Positions 4,637-11,584 of a DNA stretch of 21,995 nt are shown one piece after another. The stretch's first letter is position 1; every line of letters starts with the position of its first letter. Source of the stretch: Candidatus Uhrbacteria bacterium (GTDB lineage Bacteria; Patescibacteriota; Patescibacteriia; UBA9934; GWF2-40-263). The notes under the pieces were generated by a model. That model was not told the DNA's origin. It saw only the letters and a program-made list of their open reading frames with translations, and searched no databases. A program made the translations under genes and the position numbers. Location of the stretch: positions 21,993 through 43,987 of the forward strand of contig JACQXU010000001.1 of assembly GCA_016208545.1 (NCBI GenBank), read 5' to 3'.

Positions 4637-7516
4637 ATGTCTGACTATATTTCAATCCGCGGCGCTCGAGTTCATAATTTAAAAAACATCAACGTTAAAA
4701 TTCCGAAAAACAAACTTGTTGTTATCACAGGACTTTCGGGATCAGGAAAATCATCTTTGGCTTTTGACACAATTTACGCAGAAGGGCAGAGGCGCTACAT
4801 GGAGTCACTTTCCAGTTACGCGCGTCAGTTTTTGGAATTGCAAGATAAACCAGACGTTGATGAAATTTTGGGGCTTTCGCCAACAATTGCGATTGATCAA
4901 AAATCTTCTTCACACAATCCGCGCTCAACCGTTGGAACAGTAACTGAAATTTACGATTTTTTGCGAGTGTTGTTTGCTCGAGCTGGGCGTCCTCATTGTC
5001 CGAAGTGCGGCGAGCCAGTTTCTGAACAAACAGTTGAGCAAATTGTCGCGCGTCTTTCGCAAATGGTTGAGGGCAACACACTTCTTCTTCTCGCTCCAAT
5101 CGTGAAACAGCAAAAAGGTGAACACAGACACGCTCTTCAAGCCGCGCTGAACGCAGGTTTCACGCGAGTTCGTTTGGACGGACTTTTGGTTGACACTGAT
5201 GAAGCGCTTGCAACTCGCCGCGACAAGAAAAAAGATCACAACATTGATGTTTTGATTTTTTCGTTTCTTCCAGACACAAATTATTCAACGGACACAATTA
5301 CACAGCAAGTTAAGAAAGCGCTTGAGTATGGAAACGGATTTTTAACGATTTTAAAAGACGACAACGGAGACGAGCTGACACTTTCACAAAGTTTTATGTG
5401 TGTGAATTGCGGCATGGATCTTCCAAAACCAGAACCGCGACTTTTTTCATTTAATTCTCCTTATGGCGCCTGCTCAGAATGCACTGGCCTTGGAGAAAAA
5501 TTAGTTCTTGAACCAGCGCTTGTCATTCCAAACAAACGACTCACAATCGCGGAAGGCGCAGTTCGCCCATGGACTCGCATTGCTGGAAATCAAACAAGTT
5601 ATTTTCGTTTGCTTCAAATTGTTGGGAAAAAACATCGCATTTCAATGGATACGCCGATTGAAAAAATTTCAAAAGCAAAATTGGATGTGATTTTGTACGG
5701 AACAGGAGATGAGGATTATGAGTTTGATGGACAGATTGTGAAGTTTACAGGAATTTTGGCACAGCTTGAACAAAAATATCGCGAAACAGATTCAGAATAT
5801 GTTCGTTCAGAGTTAGAAGGATATATGCGACGAATGATTTGTCCGTCTTGTGAAGGGAAGCGTTTGCAAGAAGCTGTTCTTGCTGTAACGATCGCAGGAA
5901 AATCAATCGCGGATGTTGTGAATATGCCAGTTGAGGAAGTCGGAGAGTTTTTCACTTCCGTCATTGCGAGAAGCTCTGCCAAAGGAGGAGCAGCGAAGCA
6001 ATCTCAAACATTGACTGCTGGTTTAACTTCCGACGAACGTTTAGTGATTGAGCGAGTTGCAAAAGAAGTGCGCACTCGACTCGTGCAACTCATTGAAGTT
6101 GGGCTTGGTTATCTAACGCTTGATCGTTCCGCAATGACGCTTTCAGGCGGCGAATCACAGCGTGTTCGTCTTGCCACTCAACTTGGAACACAACTTTCAG
6201 GTGTGATTTATATTTTAGACGAGCCATCAATCGGTCTTCATCCGTGCGACAATGACAAACTCATCGAAACAATCAAACAGCTTCGCGACAATGGAAATTC
6301 CGTGATTGTTGTTGAACATGACGAAGCAATGATTCTTGCGGCTGATTATGTTTTTGATGTAGGACCTGGCGCCGGAGAATATGGCGGAGAAATTGTTGCT
6401 GAAGGAACAGCCGCGCAAATGAAAAAAATGAAAGATTCGTTAACTGGCCAATATCTTTCCGGCAAAAAAACAATCCCAACTCCCAAAAAATATCGAAAAG
6501 GAAGCGGAAAAAAGATTTCGATTTTGGGAGCAAACGCTTTTAATTTGCAAAACATTGATGTTGATATTCCGCTTGGTCAGCTTGTTTGCGTGACTGGGGT
6601 TTCCGGTTCTGGAAAATCAACTCTAATTCTTGATATTTTGGGAAAAGAATTATCGCATAAATTTTATCGCGCGAAAGTTTATCCAGGAGAACACAAAGCG
6701 ATAAAAGGCATTGAACACATTGATAAAGTTGTTGCGGTTGATCAATCTCCGATCGGGCGCACTCCTCGTTCAAATCCAGCAACTTATACTGGAGTGTTCA
6801 CTGCAATTCGCGATTTGTACACCGAGGTTCCTGAAGCGAAACTACGAAATTTTGAAGCTGGAAAATTTAGTTTCAATGTGAAAGGCGGCGGGCGGTGTGA
6901 AGCGTGTTCTGGCGACGGAATGCGTCGAATTGAAATGCAGTTTATGCCTGACGTTTATGTTGAATGTTCCGAATGCCATGGCACAAGATACAATCAAGAT
7001 GTGCTTGATGTTCACTACAAACAAAAAAATATTTCGGATGTTCTTTTGATGACCGTTGAAGAAGCGCGACGGTTTTTTGCAGATCAAACAGCGATTTTTG
7101 AAAAGTTGAACGTTTTGCACGAGGTCGGACTTGGATATTTGAAACTTGGACAAAGCGCGACAACGCTTTCAGGCGGCGAGGCACAGCGCGTGAAACTCGC
7201 GACAGAACTTTCACGTCGAGCAACAGGTCGCACGCTTTATATTTTAGATGAGCCGACAACAGGTTTGCATTTTGAGGACATCAAACGACTGCTTGTAGTT
7301 TTGCATCAGTTGGTTGATAAAGGAAATACTGTCGTGATCATCGAACACAATTTGGATGTGATAAAAGGCGCTGATTGGGTGATTGATATGGGGCCTGGAG
7401 GCGGAATCAAAGGTGGAAAAGTGATTGCTGTTGGAACTCCTCGTGAAATTTTGAAATCAAAAGCAAGCATCACTGGTGATTATTTGAAAAAGATGGATTC
7501 TAGAAAGAGCAAATAA
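4637..7516 (+). CDS. uvrA: Excinuclease ABC subunit A (UvrA)
   Basis: This 959-residue protein is the DNA-damage-sensing ATPase of nucleotide excision repair, which loads UvrB. It has two ABC modules: Walker A at residues 32-39 (GLSGSGKS) and 654-661 (GVSGSGKS), signature motifs from 502 (LSGGESQRV) and 844 (LSGGEAQRV), and Walker B strands YILDEPSIGLHP and YILDEPTTGLHF. The zinc-binding pairs CVNC/CSEC (before and after the RLFSFNSPYGA segment) and CEAC/CSEC are intact, and an extra CPKC lies near residue 120. I chose ATG 4637 because MSDYISIRGARVHNLKNI is the normal N-terminus; an in-frame ATG at 4592 would add 15 unlike residues and overlap the promoter. Residues 442-457 are an in-frame insert encoded by a palindromic repeat. 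It ends at a terminator shared with rplS. Confidence 0.97.
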   Translation: MSDYISIRGARVHNLKNINVKIPKNKLVVITGLSGSGKSSLAFDTIYAEGQRRYMESLSSYARQFLELQDKPDVDEILGLSPTIAIDQKSSSHNPRSTVGTVTEIYDFLRVLFARAGRPHCPKCGEPVSEQTVEQIVARLSQMVEGNTLLLLAPIVKQQKGEHRHALQAALNAGFTRVRLDGLLVDTDEALATRRDKKKDHNIDVLIFSFLPDTNYSTDTITQQVKKALEYGNGFLTILKDDNGDELTLSQSFMCVNCGMDLPKPEPRLFSFNSPYGACSECTGLGEKLVLEPALVIPNKRLTIAEGAVRPWTRIAGNQTSYFRLLQIVGKKHRISMDTPIEKISKAKLDVILYGTGDEDYEFDGQIVKFTGILAQLEQKYRETDSEYVRSELEGYMRRMICPSCEGKRLQEAVLAVTIAGKSIADVVNMPVEEVGEFFTSVIARSSAKGGAAKQSQTLTAGLTSDERLVIERVAKEVRTRLVQLIEVGLGYLTLDRSAMTLSGGESQRVRLATQLGTQLSGVIYILDEPSIGLHPCDNDKLIETIKQLRDNGNSVIVVEHDEAMILAADYVFDVGPGAGEYGGEIVAEGTAAQMKKMKDSLTGQYLSGKKTIPTPKKYRKGSGKKISILGANAFNLQNIDVDIPLGQLVCVTGVSGSGKSTLILDILGKELSHKFYRAKVYPGEHKAIKGIEHIDKVVAVDQSPIGRTPRSNPATYTGVFTAIRDLYTEVPEAKLRNFEAGKFSFNVKGGGRCEACSGDGMRRIEMQFMPDVYVECSECHGTRYNQDVLDVHYKQKNISDVLLMTVEEARRFFADQTAIFEKLNVLHEVGLGYLKLGQSATTLSGGEAQRVKLATELSRRATGRTLYILDEPTTGLHFEDIKRLLVVLHQLVDKGNTVVIIEHNLDVIKGADWVIDMGPGGGIKGGKVIAVGTPREILKSKASITGDYLKKMDSRKSK
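5960..6005 (+). repeat. Palindromic repeat inserted in frame within uvrA
   Basis: The 46 bases begin GTCATTGCGAGAAGC and end AGCGAAGCAATCTC, an imperfect palindrome (ATTGC...GCAAT, GCTC...GAGC). These end words match the GTCATTGCGAG...GCGAAGCAATCTC repeat that I recall from many bacterial genomes, normally between genes. Here it encodes about 16 residues (VIARSSAKGGAAKQSQ) between the FFTS segment and the helix leading to the first signature domain, where other UvrA proteins such as that of E. coli have no such residues. Confidence 0.7.
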
Positions 7517-7545
7517 AAAACCTCTCACTGAGAGATTTTTTATTT
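7516..7545. terminator. Bidirectional terminator between uvrA and rplS
   Basis: AAAAAA, then CTCTC (7522-7526), loop ACT, GAGAG (7530-7534), then ATTTTTTATTTT. The runs on both sides let it serve both convergent genes; the stem is short. Confidence 0.75.
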
Positions 7546-7547
7546 TA

Positions 7548-7874
7548 TTACGAAGCGTATGTTTCTTTGAATTTGCGTTTTGCTCGACGTTTTTTGTCTG
7601 ACAAAAATGTAAGTTTCGCTCGTCGCACTTTTGCGGTTTTAACAAGTTCGATTTTAGCAATTACTGGCGAGTTTACAGGATAAATTTTTTCCACACCAAC
7701 GCCTTCGCTCATTTTTCTAATTGTTAGCGTTTTTGATTTACCTGATCCGCGAACACCCAGAATTATACCTTCAAAAACTTGGACGCGTTCGCGTTCCTCG
7801 CCCTTTGAAGTTACATCGTTTACACGTTCGTGCAAACGCACGGTTTGTCCGGCTTTAAGTTCGTTGAGTTCCAT
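7548..7874 (-). CDS. rplS: 50S ribosomal protein L19
   Basis: The 108-residue protein matches bL19: start LKAGQTVRLHERV, then RVQVFEGIILGVRGSG, TLTIRKMSEGVGVEKIYPV, SPVIAKIELVKTAKVRRAKL and a basic tail. It sits at the interface of the two ribosomal subunits. The N-terminus is roughly a dozen residues shorter than that of E. coli L19, starting right at the conserved region. The usual neighbours (trmD, rimM, rpsP) are absent; the gene stands alone, convergent with uvrA. A -10-like TATACT lies so close that the mRNA would be near-leaderless, and that box is partly made of the end of a transposon-like element. The family call is certain. Confidence 0.96.
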   Translation of the reverse strand: MELNELKAGQTVRLHERVNDVTSKGEERERVQVFEGIILGVRGSGKSKTLTIRKMSEGVGVEKIYPVNSPVIAKIELVKTAKVRRAKLTFLSDKKRRAKRKFKETYAS

Positions 7875-7883
7875 AGAATGGTA

Positions 7884-7889
7884 AGTATA
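7884..7889 (-). promoter_or_regulatory. Putative -10 box of rplS overlapping a mobile-element end
   Basis: On the minus strand TATACT (7884-7889) precedes the ATG (7874) by 9 bases, predicting a start point about 3 bases before the ATG. Positions 7886-7889 belong to the inverted repeat of the adjacent element. No -35 box is visible. Confidence 0.45.
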
Positions 7890-8068
7890 GTCATCACATT
7901 ATGAAATAGGATTTATCCATCCTTTCCTGTGGCGGTCTGCTTGTCCTTCGCAAGATAAAATCCTCAATGTATCTACGGATACATTTGCGGTTTTATCTTT
8001 CTGCAGGACTTCGCATCCCATCCACATGCAAGTCGTCTAAAGTCCCATTTCATAATGTGATGACTGTA
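7886..8068. mobile_element. 183-bp TA-flanked MITE-like element with 22-bp inverted repeats
   Basis: The left end (7886-7907) and the reverse complement of the right end (8047-8068) agree at 21 of 22 positions; the core AGTCATCACATTATGAAAT is perfect on both sides. The ends begin and finish with TA, the target duplicated by IS630/mariner-type transposases. Similarity continues inward less exactly (AGGATTTA against GGGACTTTA). It has no ORF. The interior holds a smaller inverted repeat around 7963-8002 (GATAAAATCC / GGTTTTATC). It lies immediately upstream of rplS. The ends match those of the element at 4485-4570. Confidence 0.75.
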
Positions 8069-8122
8069 GAAAGTAATAAAGTAGGAAAGGTGGAGGCATA
8101 TTAGTTAAAAGGCTGATGAAAG

Positions 8123-8668
8123 TCAAGAGGGGAGAGATTGGAGGATTTGGTTGATGATTTGATCTGGGTTCAAAAGTGTCGTGTTAATTACCAGATCGTA
8201 ATTTGAACGATCAAGATAATCAATGTCGTAATATTGTTTATATCGCTTTTGGTCAGAAGCTAAACGCGCTCGAATGCTTTCTTTAACTTCTTGCGCTGAT
8301 TGATATGGTTTTTCATCTTTGCGAAGTCCTTGTTTTGAAGCTTCAAAAATTCTTCGCGCGGCTTCGTCTTCATCAACATCCAAAAAAATTTTGAATGATT
8401 GTGGAACAAAATGCCATGATAGTCTTCCATCCAAAATAAAATTATCTTGTTCTTGTCCCATTTTTTCTTGATATGCGTCGGCTTCATTATCAGTGAATGA
8501 CTGTGTTTCGCCGATTGTGTTGAGTTCATCAATTGTGATTTCGCGTTCCTCTGCCATTTTTCCACGCAAGTCGCCAATTGAAAACCAAGGCATGTTCAAT
8601 TTTTTTGAGAGCATTGCGGCGATGGTTGATTTTCCAGATCCTGGAACGCCTGTGAGAGTTATAATCAT
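8123..8668 (-). CDS. Cytidylate-kinase-like NMP kinase, archaeal type
   Basis: The 181-residue P-loop protein begins MIITLTGVPGSGKST (Walker A, residues 7-15), has FSIGDLRGKMAEERE where archaeal CMP kinases have a STGDIFRE-like segment, and a DGRLSW motif at 80-85 matching their EGRLAGW. Near the end RLASDQKRYKQYYDIDYLD and YDLVINT also fit the archaeal-type (d)CMP kinase family. It would phosphorylate CMP/dCMP to the diphosphates in the cytoplasm. It is shorter than the bacterial Cmk (around 225 residues) and lacks its usual insert, so either it replaces Cmk or is a related small NMP kinase. Its ATG overlaps the stop of the pseudouridine synthase gene by 4 bp, so the two are coupled. Kinase family is firm; the substrate is inferred. 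Confidence 0.82.
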   Translation of the reverse strand: MIITLTGVPGSGKSTIAAMLSKKLNMPWFSIGDLRGKMAEEREITIDELNTIGETQSFTDNEADAYQEKMGQEQDNFILDGRLSWHFVPQSFKIFLDVDEDEAARRIFEASKQGLRKDEKPYQSAQEVKESIRARLASDQKRYKQYYDIDYLDRSNYDLVINTTLLNPDQIINQILQSLPS

Positions 8669-9588
8669 ATTGGAAGTGTTCGTAACAAGTTTTCAAGTTT
8701 GTGCGGAAGTGGTTCTTCAAATGTTTTTTCAGTTCCATCTATAAGTTTTAAACGTAGTTTGTGAGAATGAAGAAAAATTCGATCAAGTTCAATCTGACGG
8801 ATGTTTTTCATATGATTTTTTTGATACAAATTATCTCCGACAAGCGGATGATCTATCGCTAGAAAATGAACCCGAATTTGATGCGTTCGTCCTGTGTGAA
8901 GAATTACTCGCGCGTAAGTGTGATTTTTGAAACGTTTCAAAACTTCATATTCTGTTATTGCTTCTTTTCCTTCTTGAGTTTCAGTCCTTGCGACCATTCG
9001 TCCTCGCGCGTGCGATCTGGCGATTTTGAATTGAATCACATCATGGTCTTTTGGAAGAGTGCCATAAACAAGCGCCAGATATTCTTTGTGTATTTTTCTG
9101 TTTTGAAATTGTGTTTTGAGCGATTCAAAAGCCTGTTGCGTTTTTGTAATTACCATCAATCCCGACACATCTTTATCAAGTCTGTGCACAATGCCTGGGC
9201 GTTTTGGATCTTCACCAATTTCTGTAATTGACGGATAGCGTTCGAGCAGAGCGTCAACAACAGTCGGTTCATTCTCTTTTCCTTCTGCTTCATGAACAAG
9301 AAGTCCGGCTGGTTTGTTTATCACAAGCAGATCATTGTCTTCATAAATAATATCTAAAATAGGAATTTCACCTTTTTTTATTTTTGGCGCAGATTCTTCA
9401 AGCTCCGGAACTTCGATTTTTTGGCCTGTTTGTAAACGCAAGTCTGATTCAGCCGGTTTTTTTTCAACCAAAACACTTTCAGATTTGATAAGTTTTTGAA
9501 CTGATGCGCGCGAACGATTTAGTTTTTTTGCAAGAAAAATATCAAGCCGCTCGTTTTGTTCTTTGTCAGACACTTGAAAAATTATCAT
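8665..9588 (-). CDS. RluA-family pseudouridine synthase (RluC/RluD type, with S4 domain)
   Basis: The 307 residues show an N-terminal S4 RNA-binding domain (about 13-60, RLDIFLAKKLNRSRASVQKL) and a catalytic domain with IIYEDNDLLVINKPAGLLVH, the catalytic loop HRLDKDVSG (135-143; the nucleophile is D138), and LHTGRTHQIRVHF. It isomerises specific uridines in RNA, most likely 23S rRNA judging from the S4 domain and length close to RluD. It is the middle of a leftward run: its start overlaps the stop of a 56-aa membrane protein gene by 4 bp and its own stop overlaps the kinase start by 4 bp. No internal promoter is seen. Which uridine is modified cannot be told from the sequence. Confidence 0.95.
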   Translation of the reverse strand: MIIFQVSDKEQNERLDIFLAKKLNRSRASVQKLIKSESVLVEKKPAESDLRLQTGQKIEVPELEESAPKIKKGEIPILDIIYEDNDLLVINKPAGLLVHEAEGKENEPTVVDALLERYPSITEIGEDPKRPGIVHRLDKDVSGLMVITKTQQAFESLKTQFQNRKIHKEYLALVYGTLPKDHDVIQFKIARSHARGRMVARTETQEGKEAITEYEVLKRFKNHTYARVILHTGRTHQIRVHFLAIDHPLVGDNLYQKNHMKNIRQIELDRIFLHSHKLRLKLIDGTEKTFEEPLPHKLENLLRTLPI

Positions 9589-9755
9589 AAAAGCGCTCTA
9601 AAAAATAATCCAAAAAAAATAATAAGCATCATTGCGGCAATCAAAATCGCGGCAAAGCCGATTATGCCTTCTTTGTCTTGTTCTTTGACTGATCGATGCA
9701 TGAAAAAAACACCAAAGACAAGAACGATAAGTCCGAGTATGATGAAGGACATCAT
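9585..9755 (-). CDS. Small two-helix membrane protein, 56 aa, unknown function
   Basis: An ORF shorter than 60 codons reads MMSFIILGLIVLVFGVFFMH, a short charged loop (RSVKEQDKEGI) and a second hydrophobic run (IGFAAILIAAMMLIIFFGLFF). Two membrane helices with the loop between them are evident. Its TGA overlaps the ATG of the pseudouridine synthase gene (ATGA), the same arrangement as the next junction, which supports it being real. It starts 51 bp after tRNA-Ile on the same strand, so read-through from the tRNA promoter could express the whole set. The second ATG (9750-9752) is an equally possible start. I do not recognise the family. Confidence 0.72.
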   Translation of the reverse strand: MMSFIILGLIVLVFGVFFMHRSVKEQDKEGIIGFAAILIAAMMLIIFFGLFFRALL

Positions 9756-9759
9756 AGTA

Positions 9760-9797
9760 AGAAAGGGAGTAAGGGGGAAAGTGGAAAGGGAATGAAA
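9760..9797. repeat. Degenerate GGGAGTAAGGG tandem repeat
   Basis: Variants of GGGAGTA, AAGGGGG and GAAAGTG follow each other between the tRNA and the 56-aa gene. The word GAAAGGGAGTAAGGG is the reverse complement of one in the repeat at 1318-1357. Confidence 0.5.
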
Positions 9798-9806
9798 GTT
9801 TGGTTT

Positions 9807-9881
9807 TGGTGGGCGCGCCTGGATTCGAACCAGGAACCGGACGTGTATAAGACGTCAGCTCTACCGTTGAGCTACGCGCCC
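9807..9881 (-). tRNA. tRNA-Ile, anticodon UAU
   Basis: The minus strand folds into a full cloverleaf: acceptor GGGCGCG/CGCGCCC, D-arm GCTC...GAGC, anticodon stem GACGT/ACGTC with loop CTTATAC (anticodon TAT), a 5-base variable loop, T-arm CCTGG-TTCGAAT-CCAGG, discriminator A and encoded CCA. It reads AUA. Bacteria usually read AUA with a CAU tRNA modified to lysidine by TilS, so a UAU anticodon is uncommon. Confidence 0.93.
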
Positions 9882-9909
9882 GCAGTGTGTGGTGTAGATC
9901 TCGTACATT

Positions 9910-9918
9910 ATTATATCA
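9910..9918 (-). promoter_or_regulatory. Extended -10 promoter of tRNA-Ile
   Basis: On the minus strand TG-A-TATAAT (9918 to 9910). The predicted start point is about 9903, a 21-base leader before the tRNA. No good -35 box. Confidence 0.6.
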
Positions 9919-9927
9919 TTACCAGGT

Positions 9928-10374
9928 ATGCAATTCTCATCCTTTGCTGTTATTCTGTCAATTTTGTGGTTTTTAGTTTATTGGATTCTTGGCGGCGTTT
10001 TTTTTGCCGTGATCGCGTTGCTTCGTCTAGGGCGTGTTAGAAAACTTCGTTTTAGCTGTTTGTTTAGTTTATGGGTTTTGGTGATTGGAATTGGTGCGGC
10101 ATTCAAGGGAATTGAATTAAGCCAGACACAAGTTGAGGCGTGTTTGATTGATGCGACAAATCGCGCGCAGATTGTAACCGCTGTTTTTGGATGCGGTTTT
10201 TCAGGTGTGTTTGGGACGTTTTTGATCGGAGCTGTCGGCGTTGTTTTAGGAGGATTTTTGATTTTTGCGATCTCTCGAACTAAATCTCGGCCGTGGATTG
10301 TTTTAGAACAGGAAGAGGAGGAAGGAAAAGAGGTAAAGGATGAAAAGACAGAAGGCGCGAGCAAATATTTCTAG
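9928..10374 (+). CDS. Small membrane protein with three helices, unknown function
   Basis: The 148-residue protein has membrane segments at about 5-32, 43-59 and 92-115, and a charged Glu/Lys-rich C-terminal tail (EQEEEEGKEVKDEKTEG, about 127-143). Two cysteines (C72 and C89) lie in the loop and start of the last helix. It runs divergently from tRNA-Ile, sharing an A+T-rich region with it; TATTAT at 9909-9914 could be its -10 box. Its TAG stop (10372-10374) overlaps the first base of an inverted-repeat element, so insertion may have created the stop and trimmed the tail. I do not recognise the family. Confidence 0.65.
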   Translation: MQFSSFAVILSILWFLVYWILGGVFFAVIALLRLGRVRKLRFSCLFSLWVLVIGIGAAFKGIELSQTQVEACLIDATNRAQIVTAVFGCGFSGVFGTFLIGAVGVVLGGFLIFAISRTKSRPWIVLEQEEEEGKEVKDEKTEGASKYF

Positions 10375-10555
10375 TGACTTCTGCAAAACTGGTGCATTTT
10401 CATCTTACAGGCGACCAGTCGAGCCAGCTCTCCATGCTTAAATCTTCGTTTAAGTTCTGAATGATAAACAAATTAATTGCCCAAGAATTTTGTTGCCGTT
10501 TTTGCGGGCTCGACAGCCTGTTCGACGAAAATGCACAAGTTTTGCGTGGGTCACT
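10373..10555. mobile_element. 183-bp inverted-repeat element with ends of about 50 bp
   Basis: The left end from AGTGAC (10373) and the reverse complement of the right end (10555 to about 10504) align over about 50 bases: AGTGAC, then GCAAAACT, GTGCATTTTC, ACAGGC and TCGAGCC are shared with a few mismatches and a 3-base gap. The element overlaps the stop codon of the gene before it and ends 11 bases before the next ATG. No protein gene is convincing inside; its interior has a small hairpin (CTTAAA...TTTAAG). CT flanks both sides and could be a target duplication. Its ends differ from the 4485/7886 family. Confidence 0.7.
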
Positions 10556-10566
10556 CTATAAAATAT

Positions 10567-11414
10567 ATGAAATTACAAAACAATTCTATTTTTTCAATAG
10601 TTTTTGTTTTGTTGGTAATCGTTTTTCTATTAGGAATAGGAATTTACAAGGGGCTTTTTCGATATTTTATTTTTTCCCCTGATTGGGATTACAAAGGCTT
10701 AGCAGTATCAACCAATGATTGCACTGCTCAAAATCTAGAAATAGTTGAATTAAAGAATGATTGTTTTGTGATGTACACACACGGCTGGCAGTCTCAAGGG
10801 AGTTTTGAAAATGATACTTATGCTTTTTCGTCCTGTGACGGTTTGAATTGGAAAAAAGAGGGTATGGTTCTCAAAAACGCTAGCATGCCAACAGCTGTTA
10901 AAATTAGCAACGATAGAATCCGACTTTATTTCGCGAAATGGATGGCGGATATCGAATTTATTTTGATGAAGGAGGAATGAGAGCTGATCCGAAAAAATAC
11001 GGAGAAAATATGGCTTGGCCTCTTTCCAGAGTCAGAAGCATTTTTTCTGAAGACGGATTGAATTTCCGTCTAGATCCTCAAGTGAGAATTGATGTTGAAC
11101 AACCGCCCTTGGATTTAGTTCAAAGATTGAGCAACCCTTCTGTAATTAAACTTGATGATGGATACCACATGTTTTTCTTCGCTGGATTTTCTCCATGGGA
11201 AGACTTGAAAGGCTGGAAACGTTTGGCCTGGAGCGGAACTTATGAAGCTGTATCTTCTGACGGATTGAATTTTAATATCAAAAACATTCCCAGATTTTCT
11301 GGAAACGATGCCGCTGTTATTAAAATGGGTGATATTTTGAGGGCATATCCTTCTCGCGGATTGAAAAATCTTCCTGGCTGTAATGAAATTTTACTTTACG
11401 AAAAAAAGTTGTAA
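10567..11414 (+). pseudogene. Frameshifted anchored beta-propeller-like (glycosidase-like) protein
   Basis: Two frames give one protein. The first part (10567-10937) has an N-terminal membrane anchor (about residues 8-27) and blade-like motifs (SSCDGLNWKKEGMVL, MPTAVKISNDRIRLYFA). The second (10938-11414) continues YRIYFDEGGMRADP, FSEDGLNFRL, NPSVIKLDDGYHMFFF and SSDGLNFNI. Repeated S-x-DGLN-[WF] units with YF/FFF strands resemble five-bladed beta-propellers of sialidase or GH43/GH130-like proteins. The junction is a run of three A's at 10936-10938; one missing A would restore YFAKMDGGYRIYFDEGG and a 282-residue product. This may be a sequencing/assembly error or a real mutation. The start at 10567 is preferred over an in-frame ATG at 10477 because the latter lies inside the inverted-repeat element. 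The family call is tentative. Confidence 0.65.
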
Positions 11415-11422
11415 AAACAAAA

Positions 11423-11450
11423 ACACTCAGCAATTTTGCTGGGTGTTTTT
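11423..11450 (+). terminator. Rho-independent terminator
   Basis: ACACTCAGCA (11423-11432) pairs with TGCTGGGTGT (11437-11446, one T-G pair) across a 4-base loop, and the T run continues to 11450. An A-rich run before it could let it also stop transcription from the other side. Confidence 0.85.
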
Positions 11451-11453
11451 GGG

Positions 11454-11530
11454 TGGTGGGCGGCACAAGAGTCGAACTTGTGACCTTCACAATGTCAATG
11501 TGACGCTCTAACCAACTGAGCTAGCCGCCC
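11454..11530 (-). tRNA. tRNA-Val, anticodon GAC
   Basis: The minus strand gives acceptor GGGCGGC/GCCGCCC, D-arm GCTC...GAGC, anticodon stem TCACA/TGTGA with loop TTGACAT (anticodon GAC), variable loop AGGTC, T-arm ACAAG-TTCGACT-CTTGT, discriminator A and encoded CCA. All arms pair; it reads GUC/GUU. Confidence 0.96.
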
Positions 11531-11554
11531 GTGTTTTAACCTTGAAACGATCGA

Positions 11555-11584
11555 ATTATAGCCGTAACTTATTTAGATCGTCAA
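11555..11584 (-). promoter_or_regulatory. Promoter of tRNA-Val
   Basis: On the minus strand TTGACG (11579-11584) and TATAAT (11555-11560) with an 18-base spacer. The predicted start point is about 11548, an 18-base leader. The promoter lies inside an imperfect inverted repeat (CCTTGACGATC against the complement of GATCGTTTCAAGG, 11541-11586). Confidence 0.8.

Noticed and set aside
9978..10364. Minus-strand ORF opposite the small membrane protein
   Set aside because: Forward frame shows clear membrane segments and a plausible start; the reverse product is low-complexity without motifs.
10477..10566. Upstream in-frame ATG for the beta-propeller-like protein
   Set aside because: These 30 codons lie inside the inverted-repeat element; the second Met is followed by a proper membrane anchor.
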